The notes under the pieces are model-generated. The model was not told the origin of the DNA, made no database searches, and saw only the letters and a list, made by a program, of their open reading frames with translations. Of a stretch of DNA of 39,292 nt, positions 8,539 to 17,859 are shown piece by piece. The DNA lies in contig JAICUC010000004.1 in assembly GCA_025936075.1 (NCBI GenBank), positions 1-39,292 of the forward strand, given 5' to 3'. Source of the DNA: Nitrospira sp. Lineage in GTDB: Bacteria > Nitrospirota > Nitrospiria > Nitrospirales > Nitrospiraceae. How positions within the stretch are numbered: the stretch's first letter is position 1; each line of letters starts with the position of its first letter. The position numbers and the translations under genes are program-made.

Positions 8539-10319
8539 TATGGAGCGGTACTTGTGTCAGGCGCCTGGAGATTCCAAAAATCCGGGTCGGGAACCGGAAG
8601 CCCCTTGGCTTCGATGGTGAACGGTCCGGCTTCAAGCGTGATCCACTTCTTCGGCGAACAACATGTTCCATCAGGAAGCAGATCCCACGATCCTCGACGA
8701 ACGACCAGCGGTCCAGTCGCCAGGTTGTCGAAAAACTCGCCCTTTCTTCCGATCCCGTAGAGATTACGGTGCGGGACTTGGACCACAATTTCTTCATCGG
8801 TCCAAGACTGAACCACTGCGGCTGTGCCGTTGAACAAGACTTCGGTTCGTGACACATTCGAAACGACGGTTGCCTGTTCGCCTGATTCGTTGATTTCAAG
8901 GCCGCCCCGCCGCTTGTAGGATTTTTGGTTCAATCCAAGGTCGGCATGTTCCGCGGTTTTGAGAAATGTTCCGAACCCTCGGCCTTTGATCGTTACCGTA
9001 TCATCCAACCCGGCGCTCTGAGGCTCATACGATTCGATGACCGGCGTGATGAGCGTGAAGTCTCCCGCCTCGGTGGTTTGCGTCCCTCGCTCGGCACAAC
9101 AGAGACCGCCGATGTTCGGCGTGTCGGCGCTCCGGTAAATAACCACCTTGCCGGTTTTCGCGCTGAACGGCACCCAGACATCGATTCGGTCGTCATTCCA
9201 GCGATAGATCACCGCCGGCACTCCGCCGATTTCGACACGATTCTCACCGGTGTTAAAATCCGTGAAGTTGTAGGGAGTCGATCCGCTCTCTGAATAAAAA
9301 CCAAAGTGCTCGCCGTTGATACGCAACAACGTCCCGATGGGCGCACTGGCCGGGCTCATGGAAATAACGCGGGGAACATGAACCGTAAACTGTGCGAGCA
9401 CCCGTTCCCGCCCTTGATGCTTCAGCACAAGCGGACCAGATTCCGCATCGAGCGGGACATGAAAGACGATGACGTCGTCTTTCCATTGGGCGATGGTCAC
9501 CGGCCGCCCACCGATCAGTACGGCATCATCCAGCATTTCTTTGGCATGGCCGAACCCCTGTCCGAACAAAACCACTTTCGTGCCGACAGGTCCACTGGTC
9601 GGATCCACTCGAACGGACGCAATCAATTTCAACGGAACGGCGTTGCTGACGACATGCTCGACCGGAGCACAACATGATCCGTCCGGTAACGGATCGGAGG
9701 AAGCCAGCCGAACCACGACATCACCACTCACGGCGTTCGGCGGAATTTCAAGCTCGATCTTGTCGTCTTTCCAGCGCTTGGGGCGCACCACGACCCCGCC
9801 TACCACCACGTCATTGACACCGAACATCGTGTTCGGATCGCGCGCACCTGCCGAGAGGCCGAAATGATGACCGGCGATTTGAAGAGTGGTTCCCCGTTCC
9901 CCTTCCGTCGGTGTGATGGCCTCGATCCGTGGCGTGACGATAGTCAAAAATCCGGCGAGGAGCTTCTTCTTCTTTCCGATCAACACCTCGACAAAGCCGC
10001 TCGTCGCCTTGAAAGGAACCTTGACTTCGATGACATCTGTGTCCCATCGCTGCACTAAAGCCGACACCCCGCTGACCGTCACTCGGTTGAACTGGGTCGA
10101 CTTAAAGGTTCCAAACCCCTTCCCGTTCAGGATCAAAGTTGCGCCGGGAGTAGAAGACCGAGAAGACAGTTCAATGAGCGTCTGGCCTGCCTGTGCCGTA
10201 AGGATGTTCGCTCCATCACCAAAACATACCAGCCAAAGGAGGAATGCGGTCAAGAGGGAGATTTGTTTCATAGACAGCCTATCGAAAAGAAGACGAAAGA
10301 CATACCGGAGGTTCAACAC
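8538..10319 (-). CDS. Secreted multi-IPT/TIG-domain protein
   Basis: Several IPT/TIG repeats (P..G..GT.L.I.G..FG......V.....V..W.DD.I.V.VP..A.SG.V.V); signal peptide near the N-terminus; stop overlaps the downstream start as TAATG. Confidence 0.85.
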   Translation of the reverse strand: MLNLRYVFRLLFDRLSMKQISLLTAFLLWLVCFGDGANILTAQAGQTLIELSSRSSTPGATLILNGKGFGTFKSTQFNRVTVSGVSALVQRWDTDVIEVKVPFKATSGFVEVLIGKKKKLLAGFLTIVTPRIEAITPTEGERGTTLQIAGHHFGLSAGARDPNTMFGVNDVVVGGVVVRPKRWKDDKIELEIPPNAVSGDVVVRLASSDPLPDGSCCAPVEHVVSNAVPLKLIASVRVDPTSGPVGTKVVLFGQGFGHAKEMLDDAVLIGGRPVTIAQWKDDVIVFHVPLDAESGPLVLKHQGRERVLAQFTVHVPRVISMSPASAPIGTLLRINGEHFGFYSESGSTPYNFTDFNTGENRVEIGGVPAVIYRWNDDRIDVWVPFSAKTGKVVIYRSADTPNIGGLCCAERGTQTTEAGDFTLITPVIESYEPQSAGLDDTVTIKGRGFGTFLKTAEHADLGLNQKSYKRRGGLEINESGEQATVVSNVSRTEVLFNGTAAVVQSWTDEEIVVQVPHRNLYGIGRKGEFFDNLATGPLVVRRGSWDLLPDGTCCSPKKWITLEAGPFTIEAKGLPVPDPDFWNLQAPDTSTAP

Positions 10320-10470
10320 ATAACATGCCCGACTTTAACAAGCCATTTTTTCGGGAGTCAAGGCGGCAACGGGCAGTCGGATGGGGCGCTGATCCCTAGT
10401 CGTCCAGTTGATACTCAGGACGAAACGGGAGTTCAAACAATGACTCGTCAAATGAGAAGGGTGACATCTA

Positions 10471-13386
10471 TCATGGAATCGCCGGACCTCTTTGTGAACC
10501 GACAGCCTGAACGATCGTATCGTGGAGTTGCTCCACCGCTGCTTCTTTGGTCAGCAGCGTAGCCGCTCCGGCTCGCTGCATCGCGTCGTTGTTGTCGTCT
10601 CCGACGTTCACGGAAATGCCGATGATGACGGTTTCCGGCCATTTGGTTTTGATCTGCAGTGTGGCTTCGATCCCATTCATCTTCGGCATATTGATGTCCA
10701 TTACCACCACTTGCGGGCGAAGTTGCTCGACCAATTTCATCGCTTCGACGCCATCTCGAGCCTCTCCCATCACCTGAATATCCGCATAGGCATCCAGCAC
10801 CGATCGCAGCCCTTGCCGCACCATGGCATGATCGTCCACCAAAAGAACGCGAATCGTTGCATTCTTCTGAAGTATTGAGTGTTGGGTGCTGAGTGCTGAG
10901 TCTGCCGTTCCTGATGACGCAGGATTCAGCACGTTCGTCTCAGCGCTTCCTGCCAAGGGTAAGACCAGCGTCGCGCTGGTTCCGTGCCCTAGAGCGGAGT
11001 TGATAGTAAACGTGCCGCCCAATGCCCGCATACGCTCCTGAATGCTATACAGGCCGAACTTGGAGGAAATCCCGCCGCTCGGCACTCCTGCCGCCGCAGC
11101 AGCAAGATCGAATCCGGTCCCCTCATCTTTCACGGTGATGCAGAGATGGTCCGCTCGCTTTTCCATCGTGAGGGCGGCCTGTCCTGTTCCCGCATGTTTG
11201 GCCGAATTGATCAGAAGCTCCCGCACCGATTGAAACAGCAACACACGTTGATCTTCCGGCAGGTTGAAACTTTGGTCGTCGAACACGACGACGGCTACGG
11301 TTTGCTCATGTTTTTTCTTCATGTATTCGGCGAGCCACTTGAGACTGGCGGCCAGGCCATGATCACGCAGGACCGGGGGGCTGAGTTCGGCCACCAGCGT
11401 CCGGCTATAGGTCAACGCGTCGGACAAGATGCCGTCGACCTTTTTCAGGACGGTTTCACAGGCCGGTACGCCGCTGGCCGCGCGCTTTCCCTGTCCGATC
11501 GTCAACTTGCCGACGACCAGCATCTGCTGCAGGTGGTCGTGCAGTTCGGTGGCCAGGCGTTTCCGCTCGCGCTGTTCCGCCAAATTCAACTCGCTCGTCA
11601 GCGCGCGCAGGCGGTCCTGCGACTGCCGCAATTCCGCCGTCTTCACGTTCACCGCCTGTTCGAGCTCCACGTTCCAGCGTTGTAAATGCGCTTGCGCTTC
11701 GCGCAATGCTTCCTCCGCCTGCTTTCGGTCATCAATATCTTCAATAATGGAAATGAAATGAAGCGGCATGCGATGCGCATCTCGGATGAGCGAGACCGTC
11801 TTATTCACCCAGATCAGTGAGCCGTCCTTTCGTACGTAGCGCTTTTCCATTGAATAGGTTTCAGCTTCACCCGCCAGCACGCGACGTGCCTGTAGCCACT
11901 CGGCCTCCAGATCGTCGGAGTGGGTGATATCCGCGAAGTTCATGGTAAGCAATTCTTCGCGCAAATAGCCGGTGATCGTGCATAAGGAATCGTTGAACCG
12001 TAACCATCGGCCGTCCAGTCCGATGTGGGAGATACCGACAGCGGCATTGGCAAAGGTTGCGCGATACCGCTCTTCGCTCTCGCGTAGGGCCAGCTCCGCT
12101 TCCTTGCGGTCATGGATATCGGTGCAGGTCCCCACCCATGACTGAATGCGACCTTCAGGATCCCGCACCGGCGCCCCTCGCACACGAAACCATCGATATG
12201 ATCCGTCGACAGCGCGGCGAAATCTTGTTTCGGCATCGTACTCCCCGCCTGTCTCGACGGCGTTCTTCCACGCGTCGGCCAATCTTGGCGCATCGTCGGG
12301 ATGCTGGACCGTGAGCCAGCCGCCGTGTCTCGTCGTCTCATGCGTCAGTCCCGTATAGTCGTACCACCGTTGATTCTCGAACCCCATCTCGCCTTGCCCG
12401 TCGGTCTGCCATACGAAGTGCGGCATCGCCTCGGCCAGCATGCGGAACCGTTCTTCGCTTGAGCGTACCGCGTCTTCCACCTGCTTGCGCGCAGTGATGT
12501 CCGTCAACAAGTTCACCGCGCCGACGATGTGCCCTTCGGCATTTCGCAAAGGATCGATGTGGACGATCACATGGCGTCTGGTGCCGTCGGAGCGTTCGAG
12601 AACGGCTTCCTGACCATGCACAGTTATGCCGTTCTGCACCACATCGACCATGGGCGTCTTGTCGTGCGGCAGCGGTGTCCCATCCAGAAGCTTGTACGAC
12701 CCGCCGAACCGGCTGTCGTTGTCGCCGAGCTCCGGCCGGCGACCCCATAGTTCGGCTGCTTGACCGTTGTAAAACGTGATATGACCTTCCCGATCGATCG
12801 TGTACATCGCCGCCGGCATGCGCTCGATGAGAGACCGATAGCGCATTTCACTCTCGGTGAGACGTGCGATGAGCCGTTGATTGTCCCGCTCCTGCTGGGC
12901 CAACTTCAGCAGTGCCCGCACGGTGCCGATGAGCTCCTCTTCTTCCGCCGGTTCGACTAAATAGGCATCCGCGCCGACTTCCAGGCTTCTCACTCGATCC
13001 GGCGCGTTGACGCGGGCGGCGGAGGTTTGCAGTATTTTGATGAATTTCGTCTCAGGGTGAGTCTTGAGTCGCTGACAGACCTCGAAACCGCTGAGGTCCG
13101 AGAGGTTGACGTCGAGGAGGATGAGAGCAGGCCGTTCTGCGGCGGCGACAGTAAGCGCATCGGCGCCGTTGTCCGCTTCAATGATTCGGTACCTCCTCTG
13201 CCGGCTGAGCAGACGGCTCTTTACGTACAAGGCGGCCGGACTATCGTCGACGACGAGAATGGTCGGATGATCGGATTCTGCTGCGGACTGAGTCATATCA
13301 ACCTCACGAGACTCATCGGTGACCTGGCGGCATTTCGCCTCTCCAGTTCTCAACCATAACCGGATGCTCCTATTCTTGCCATCCAC
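10471..13386 (-). CDS. Hybrid sensor histidine kinase: REC - PAS x3 - HisKA_3 - HATPase - REC
   Basis: N-terminal receiver (ILVVDDSPAALYVKSRLL), three PAS/PAC units, ERKRLATELHDHLQQM HisKA_3 box, HATPase, C-terminal NarL-like receiver (VLLVDDHAMVRQGLRSVLD). Confidence 0.92.
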   Translation of the reverse strand: MDGKNRSIRLWLRTGEAKCRQVTDESREVDMTQSAAESDHPTILVVDDSPAALYVKSRLLSRQRRYRIIEADNGADALTVAAAERPALILLDVNLSDLSGFEVCQRLKTHPETKFIKILQTSAARVNAPDRVRSLEVGADAYLVEPAEEEELIGTVRALLKLAQQERDNQRLIARLTESEMRYRSLIERMPAAMYTIDREGHITFYNGQAAELWGRRPELGDNDSRFGGSYKLLDGTPLPHDKTPMVDVVQNGITVHGQEAVLERSDGTRRHVIVHIDPLRNAEGHIVGAVNLLTDITARKQVEDAVRSSEERFRMLAEAMPHFVWQTDGQGEMGFENQRWYDYTGLTHETTRHGGWLTVQHPDDAPRLADAWKNAVETGGEYDAETRFRRAVDGSYRWFRVRGAPVRDPEGRIQSWVGTCTDIHDRKEAELALRESEERYRATFANAAVGISHIGLDGRWLRFNDSLCTITGYLREELLTMNFADITHSDDLEAEWLQARRVLAGEAETYSMEKRYVRKDGSLIWVNKTVSLIRDAHRMPLHFISIIEDIDDRKQAEEALREAQAHLQRWNVELEQAVNVKTAELRQSQDRLRALTSELNLAEQRERKRLATELHDHLQQMLVVGKLTIGQGKRAASGVPACETVLKKVDGILSDALTYSRTLVAELSPPVLRDHGLAASLKWLAEYMKKKHEQTVAVVVFDDQSFNLPEDQRVLLFQSVRELLINSAKHAGTGQAALTMEKRADHLCITVKDEGTGFDLAAAAAGVPSGGISSKFGLYSIQERMRALGGTFTINSALGHGTSATLVLPLAGSAETNVLNPASSGTADSALSTQHSILQKNATIRVLLVDDHAMVRQGLRSVLDAYADIQVMGEARDGVEAMKLVEQLRPQVVVMDINMPKMNGIEATLQIKTKWPETVIIGISVNVGDDNNDAMQRAGAATLLTKEAAVEQLHDTIVQAVGSQRGPAIP
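10876..10903. repeat. Tandem heptamer array (TGAGTGT TGGGTGC TGAGTGC TGAGTCT)
   Basis: Read directly; four near-identical 7-mers inside the hybrid kinase coding region. Confidence 0.85.
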
Positions 13387-13407
13387 CTCGACCAGTGCCG
13401 CCGATGT

Positions 13408-15027
13408 TCATTGTTCACAGGGCACTGTGACCGAAAAGGTCGAGCCGTTCCCGAGTTGACTCTCAACCATGATGATGGCGCCGAGCACATCGGCGAGCCG
13501 TTTACACAGCGCGAGGCCCAAACCTTGTCCTCTCATTCGCCGTTGCAAGGGATGACGGATTTGGAAAAATTCTTCGAAGATGCGTGCCTGATCTTCGGGC
13601 GCGATGCCGATTCCGCTGTCGCGCACGACAAAACGAACAGCCTGTCCGTTTGAGACCGACTCGGCCGAGACGGTGATCGGACCCCGCTCGGTATATTTCA
13701 CCGCATTGTGGACGAAATTATAGAGAATGCGGCTCAAGAGGGTATCGTCGGTCATCAGTTCTGGCAGTGAGCCCGGCTCCTGTATCACGAGACTCACGCC
13801 GGGCCGTGAAGGAAACAGTTCTGCGGCGGCGCGCAGGCTTTGGAACAATGAGGGTACCGTGCATCGGCGGGATGCCGGTTGCAACTTGCCGGTCTTGATT
13901 GTGTTGAGATCCAGCATCGTATCGATGAGAGTCAGCAGTTGTTGGGCCCCTGTCTGCACCATCCCGATTTGCTTGTCCTGCTCCGGTGTCAACGGACCGT
14001 CCACACGATCCAGCAAGAACCGGCTGATGCCGATGATCCCGTTCAATGGAGTGCGATACTCATGGCTTACCGTGTAGAGGAGTCGGGTCTTTTGTTCATC
14101 AGAAGCGCGAAGTTGTTTGATGGCGTACTGCAAGCGCCGTTCGCTAAGATCCTTTGCCGCATCGATCTGATTCAAGGTCCCCGCTACCGTCCATAGAATG
14201 ACGCTGAAGCCGATGACAGTCAGCCCGACAGCCATGAGCAGGCTGAAGCGGCCATTGTACAATCCGGCCGTTTCTCCCATCTGATGGACCCAGCCGATGA
14301 TGAGAACCATCCCCACCATCAGCGGAACCATACGCTGCAGCATGGAGCCTCCCGCTGTGCCGGCTGTGGCCGTTTTCATCAACCCTCGATCGGGCCGGAG
14401 ACAGAGCAAGGCGAGACTCAGCAACACAAATGAGACCGCCGTATGCACCGCCATCGATTTGTACGACGGTATGGCATAGAGCGATTGCTTGTGGAAGAGA
14501 TACCCCAGCACGACGAGCGAACAGATGAACATCACAACAGCGGCCAAACTTTGAGAGATATCGTGCCGGACATTTTGCTTCATCGAAGCAGGAACGGCTC
14601 CTCCGAGAAGCACAAAGCAGAGGGCCGTTGCCGGCGCCGCCCATGTGGGAGGCACTGTCGTTCCTTCATGAGGCAACACATATCCCAGCAAGGTGCCAAG
14701 CCCCAGCAGACCCGCCGTCGCAGCCAAGCCAAATACCATACCGTTTCGAAGGGGAGTGCCGATTTGGACCGGACTGGTGATATGCGGATTGAGCAACAAC
14801 AGGGCACCGGCCAAGAGCAGCAAGCCGATTGCCGTGGTGATTTTCATCGAGGCAAAGTCCGGAAACACACTGATAAGTCGGTTGATATGGAATGTCCAAC
14901 CCACAAGGACCAGCACGGCGATGAATGCCACCGTAGCGGCAAACCACTTGGAAGTCCGATAGTACCGATCACTGGGCACGCCGTTCTGGTACGACTCGTC
15001 CACGGAATTCCAAGTCTGAAGATTCAT
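13408..15027 (-). CDS. Membrane-bound sensor histidine kinase
   Basis: Multi-TM N-terminus, HisKA H-box VSHEYRTPLNGIIG, HATPase N/G boxes (NFVHNAVKYT, DSGIGIAPEDQARIFEEF, GLGLALCKRLADVLG). Confidence 0.93.
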   Translation of the reverse strand: MNLQTWNSVDESYQNGVPSDRYYRTSKWFAATVAFIAVLVLVGWTFHINRLISVFPDFASMKITTAIGLLLLAGALLLLNPHITSPVQIGTPLRNGMVFGLAATAGLLGLGTLLGYVLPHEGTTVPPTWAAPATALCFVLLGGAVPASMKQNVRHDISQSLAAVVMFICSLVVLGYLFHKQSLYAIPSYKSMAVHTAVSFVLLSLALLCLRPDRGLMKTATAGTAGGSMLQRMVPLMVGMVLIIGWVHQMGETAGLYNGRFSLLMAVGLTVIGFSVILWTVAGTLNQIDAAKDLSERRLQYAIKQLRASDEQKTRLLYTVSHEYRTPLNGIIGISRFLLDRVDGPLTPEQDKQIGMVQTGAQQLLTLIDTMLDLNTIKTGKLQPASRRCTVPSLFQSLRAAAELFPSRPGVSLVIQEPGSLPELMTDDTLLSRILYNFVHNAVKYTERGPITVSAESVSNGQAVRFVVRDSGIGIAPEDQARIFEEFFQIRHPLQRRMRGQGLGLALCKRLADVLGAIIMVESQLGNGSTFSVTVPCEQ

Positions 15028-15285
15028 GCGCTGCAGATCATACTACTCGGAAGGAAGCGGCTTCGGCATTTTCGCCTCCCGACTGATACCCTCGCCTGGC
15101 GGCCATACGTCTCAGAATCGGGAATACACGCTTTGAGAGAAGAATCGGTGGTCTTGGCCTCAAGCATGGAAGATGCCTTTTTGACTCGAAAGAAGCGGAC
15201 AAAATAGAAGAAGCTTACTGCATGCCAGAGTCTCGGTAAACCCCTTAGCGATGAAAACCAGGGGTTTCCCTAGGGCAGCATGTGA

Positions 15286-15759
15286 CTATGACGAACGCAG
15301 CTCCACAATCAGTTCGATTTCGAGAGGTGCCTGGCGTGGCAACTCCGCCGCACCCACAGCGACTCGTGCATGGCGGCCTGCATCTCCGAACAGGGACACG
15401 AGCAGATCGGATGCACCATTGAGAACTTGCGGTTGATCGGTAAAGCCGGAAGCCGAGGCGATATAGCCGACCATCTTGACGATCCGCTTGACTCGATCCA
15501 GCGATCCGGCTTCGCTCCGGACGATACTGATGCCGTTCAGCACCGCTACTCTTGCCGCCTCAACTCCCTGTTCGACTGTGAGATTCTCTCCTAGCTTGCC
15601 GGTCATCACAAGCCGGCCCTCGTGTGCAGGTAGTACACCGGAGAGAAACAACAGATTCCCCGTCCTCACTACCGGCACATAGTTTGCGACAGGCTTTGGA
15701 GGAGCCGGCAGGGTAAATCCGAGTTCTTTTAGTCTGTTCTCATAGGATACATTGGACAT
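15286..15759 (-). CDS. RidA/YjgF family protein
   Basis: ENRLKELGFTLPAPPKPVANYVPVVRTGNLLFLSGVLP; RidA-like fold length (157 aa). Confidence 0.9.
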   Translation of the reverse strand: MSNVSYENRLKELGFTLPAPPKPVANYVPVVRTGNLLFLSGVLPAHEGRLVMTGKLGENLTVEQGVEAARVAVLNGISIVRSEAGSLDRVKRIVKMVGYIASASGFTDQPQVLNGASDLLVSLFGDAGRHARVAVGAAELPRQAPLEIELIVELRSS

Positions 15760-15766
15760 GTTCCGA

Positions 15767-15800
15767 CCCTATCCCTTCTCGTCCCCTATCCCTTCTCGTC
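15767..15800. repeat. Perfect 17-bp tandem direct repeat CCCTATCCCTTCTCGTC x2 within a polypyrimidine tract
   Basis: Read directly at 15767-15783 and 15784-15800. Confidence 0.95.
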
Positions 15801-15848
15801 CTTCCTACCCTTTTCTTCCTTCGCCTATCTTTTATTTCCCACTCATGA

Positions 15849-16994
15849 CTATCCCGGCCTGAGCGCATCCAAGAAACTTTCCCCAACCGGTAATCGCTCG
15901 GCTCGAAGTGCCTCCACGATCGTCTGTCCCACATCCGCCGCAGTCGTCCTTGTCCCCAAATCGACGCCTTGCGCGAGTTTTGGTCCGCTCGCGAAGACCG
16001 GAACATACTCTCGTGTGGACGTTCGGCCAGGCAATGAGAAATCTCTCCCGTGATCGCCCGTCACAATGACCATGTCGCCGAGACGCAACCGTTCGAACAA
16101 CTCAGGCAGACGATGATCACATTCCTGTACGGCTGCCGCCGACTGTACAGCATCCTCGGACAGCAGATCCAGGCTGGCGCAGATGAGACCGCGAGGCACT
16201 TTGTTCAACATACCGATGACTGCATCAAACGCCGCCATCCCCGACGCAACCGGGAAGGACTTCGTCAACCCTCGCCCACTAAAGAGATCATAGACCTTTC
16301 CCACCCCCATCACGAGCTGACCGGATCGGCTCAAGACATCCAACATCGTCACACCCGGTGGCTCGACCACAAAGTCTTTTCGTCCCACCTGCGGCCGAAG
16401 CAAGTCATGCCCACCGATGAGCGGCTGTCCGACGACACGAATGAGAGTCCCCGCATCTTTCACGGCTTTTCGGATCTCGCGACATCGCTGTTGGAATTCG
16501 GCCGGAGCCATGAGTGACTCATGCATGGCCAACACGCACGTATTGTCTCCGTCCGTCCATAGAATAGGCGCTCCGGTGGCCATATGCTCCATACTATGCC
16601 GCCGGAGCATCACTCCCATGGACGAAATGCCTCGGCCGATCGACTTTCTACCGAAGAGCTGTTCAACAATGTCGACGATTGTGGCTGGAATGCCGGACCT
16701 ACAGACCGCCCGGGATTCTTTCTGAATCACCCCGCCGATTTCCCAGTATCCGACGACAGAATCTTTACCCGACGAGGCGAATTCCAGCCGCCCAAAGGAG
16801 CCGTTCGGCTGGACCATGGCCCGTACACCTTTGATCGAAGCGATATGCCCCAACCCGAGCATCTCGAAATTGGGTAAATTCAGTCCATCGACCGTCTCGG
16901 CCAGGTGCACGATGGTATTCGCATCGGCATCGCCGTCCGGCAACGCACCCACCCCAAACCCATCAACGACCAACAGAATGACTCGATTGATCAT
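15849..16994 (-). CDS. Phosphopentomutase-family (DeoB-like) alkaline-phosphatase-superfamily enzyme, divergent
   Basis: ILLVVDGFGVGALPDGDADANTIVHLAE, SSGKDSVVGYWEIGGV, GDHGRDFSLPGRTSTREYVPVFASGP; operon with deoC. Confidence 0.75.
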   Translation of the reverse strand: MINRVILLVVDGFGVGALPDGDADANTIVHLAETVDGLNLPNFEMLGLGHIASIKGVRAMVQPNGSFGRLEFASSGKDSVVGYWEIGGVIQKESRAVCRSGIPATIVDIVEQLFGRKSIGRGISSMGVMLRRHSMEHMATGAPILWTDGDNTCVLAMHESLMAPAEFQQRCREIRKAVKDAGTLIRVVGQPLIGGHDLLRPQVGRKDFVVEPPGVTMLDVLSRSGQLVMGVGKVYDLFSGRGLTKSFPVASGMAAFDAVIGMLNKVPRGLICASLDLLSEDAVQSAAAVQECDHRLPELFERLRLGDMVIVTGDHGRDFSLPGRTSTREYVPVFASGPKLAQGVDLGTRTTAADVGQTIVEALRAERLPVGESFLDALRPG

Positions 16995-17178
16995 CAGTGA
17001 ACTATACCAAGTCTCCGGAGTCCGACATAGATGCGTATGGAACGAACATGTGTACCTAGAGGTGGGAGCGACGGCTATGATACCGCTCCATCAAACAATA
17101 GATGCCGGTACAAACATTTTCGTGTCGGCGCCGCGGAACCGACATCGAGGCCTCAACTGAGTACCTCATTATTATTTA

Positions 17179-17856
17179 TTATTCTTGTTGATGTATCGCC
17201 GCCCGCCATTCATGGATGATCTTGAGACCGGCACTGGTTCCGATCCTATCGGCTCCCGCTTCCAGCATTGCGCGCGTCGTCTTCCAATCGCGAATGCCGC
17301 CCGAGGCCTTGACCTTGACCCGCCCCGCGACGACCGCCCTTAACAATCGCACATCCTCGACCGTCGCCCCCGCGGTTCCGAAGCCGGTTGACGTCTTCAC
17401 GTAGTCGGCCCCGGCTTCCACGACCAAACGACAGGCCGTTCGTTTCTCCTGAGGCGTGAGATAACAGGTTTCTAGGATCACTTTATGCTCGACACCCACG
17501 GTCGCTTTCACGACCTCAGCGATGTCCGTCCGCACATAATCATGATCGGCCGACTTCAGTCTGCTGATATTCAACACCATGTCCAATACCGTTGCGCCCC
17601 GCTGCACGGCCTCGACGGCTTCAGCCACCTTGATCGTGGTGCTGTGCCCCCCTAACGGAAACCCGATGGGAATGCCGACGCGAATGCCGGTTCCGGCCAC
17701 TGCCGCCATCGTCTCATCGAGGTAACATGGTGGGACAAAGATGACCGTGAACCCGTTGTCCTTCGCCTCTTCACACAACCGAAGCACCTCGACTTTCGTC
17801 GCATCCGGTCTCAAGACCGTGTGGTCGATAAGAGCAGGGAGATTCCATCCTGACAT
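17179..17856 (-). CDS. deoC: Deoxyribose-phosphate aldolase
   Basis: IDHTVLRPDATKVEVLRLCEEA, DYVKTSTGFGTAGATVEDV (Schiff-base Lys), KASGGIRDWKTTRAMLEAGADRIGTSAG. Confidence 0.97.
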   Translation of the reverse strand: MSGWNLPALIDHTVLRPDATKVEVLRLCEEAKDNGFTVIFVPPCYLDETMAAVAGTGIRVGIPIGFPLGGHSTTIKVAEAVEAVQRGATVLDMVLNISRLKSADHDYVRTDIAEVVKATVGVEHKVILETCYLTPQEKRTACRLVVEAGADYVKTSTGFGTAGATVEDVRLLRAVVAGRVKVKASGGIRDWKTTRAMLEAGADRIGTSAGLKIIHEWRAAIHQQE

Positions 17857-17859
17857 GCG

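Noticed and set aside
11146-11685. Plus-strand ORFs antisense to the hybrid kinase (also 14443-15207 antisense to the second kinase and 25641-26558 antisense to the PLP enzyme)
   Set aside because: Shadow ORFs opposite clear coding domains, no RBS or domain signatures
15238-15267. AAACCCCT...AGGGGTTT inverted repeat downstream of ridA as a terminator
   Set aside because: Stem is fair (8 bp) but neither strand has a T-tract after it; left unannotated
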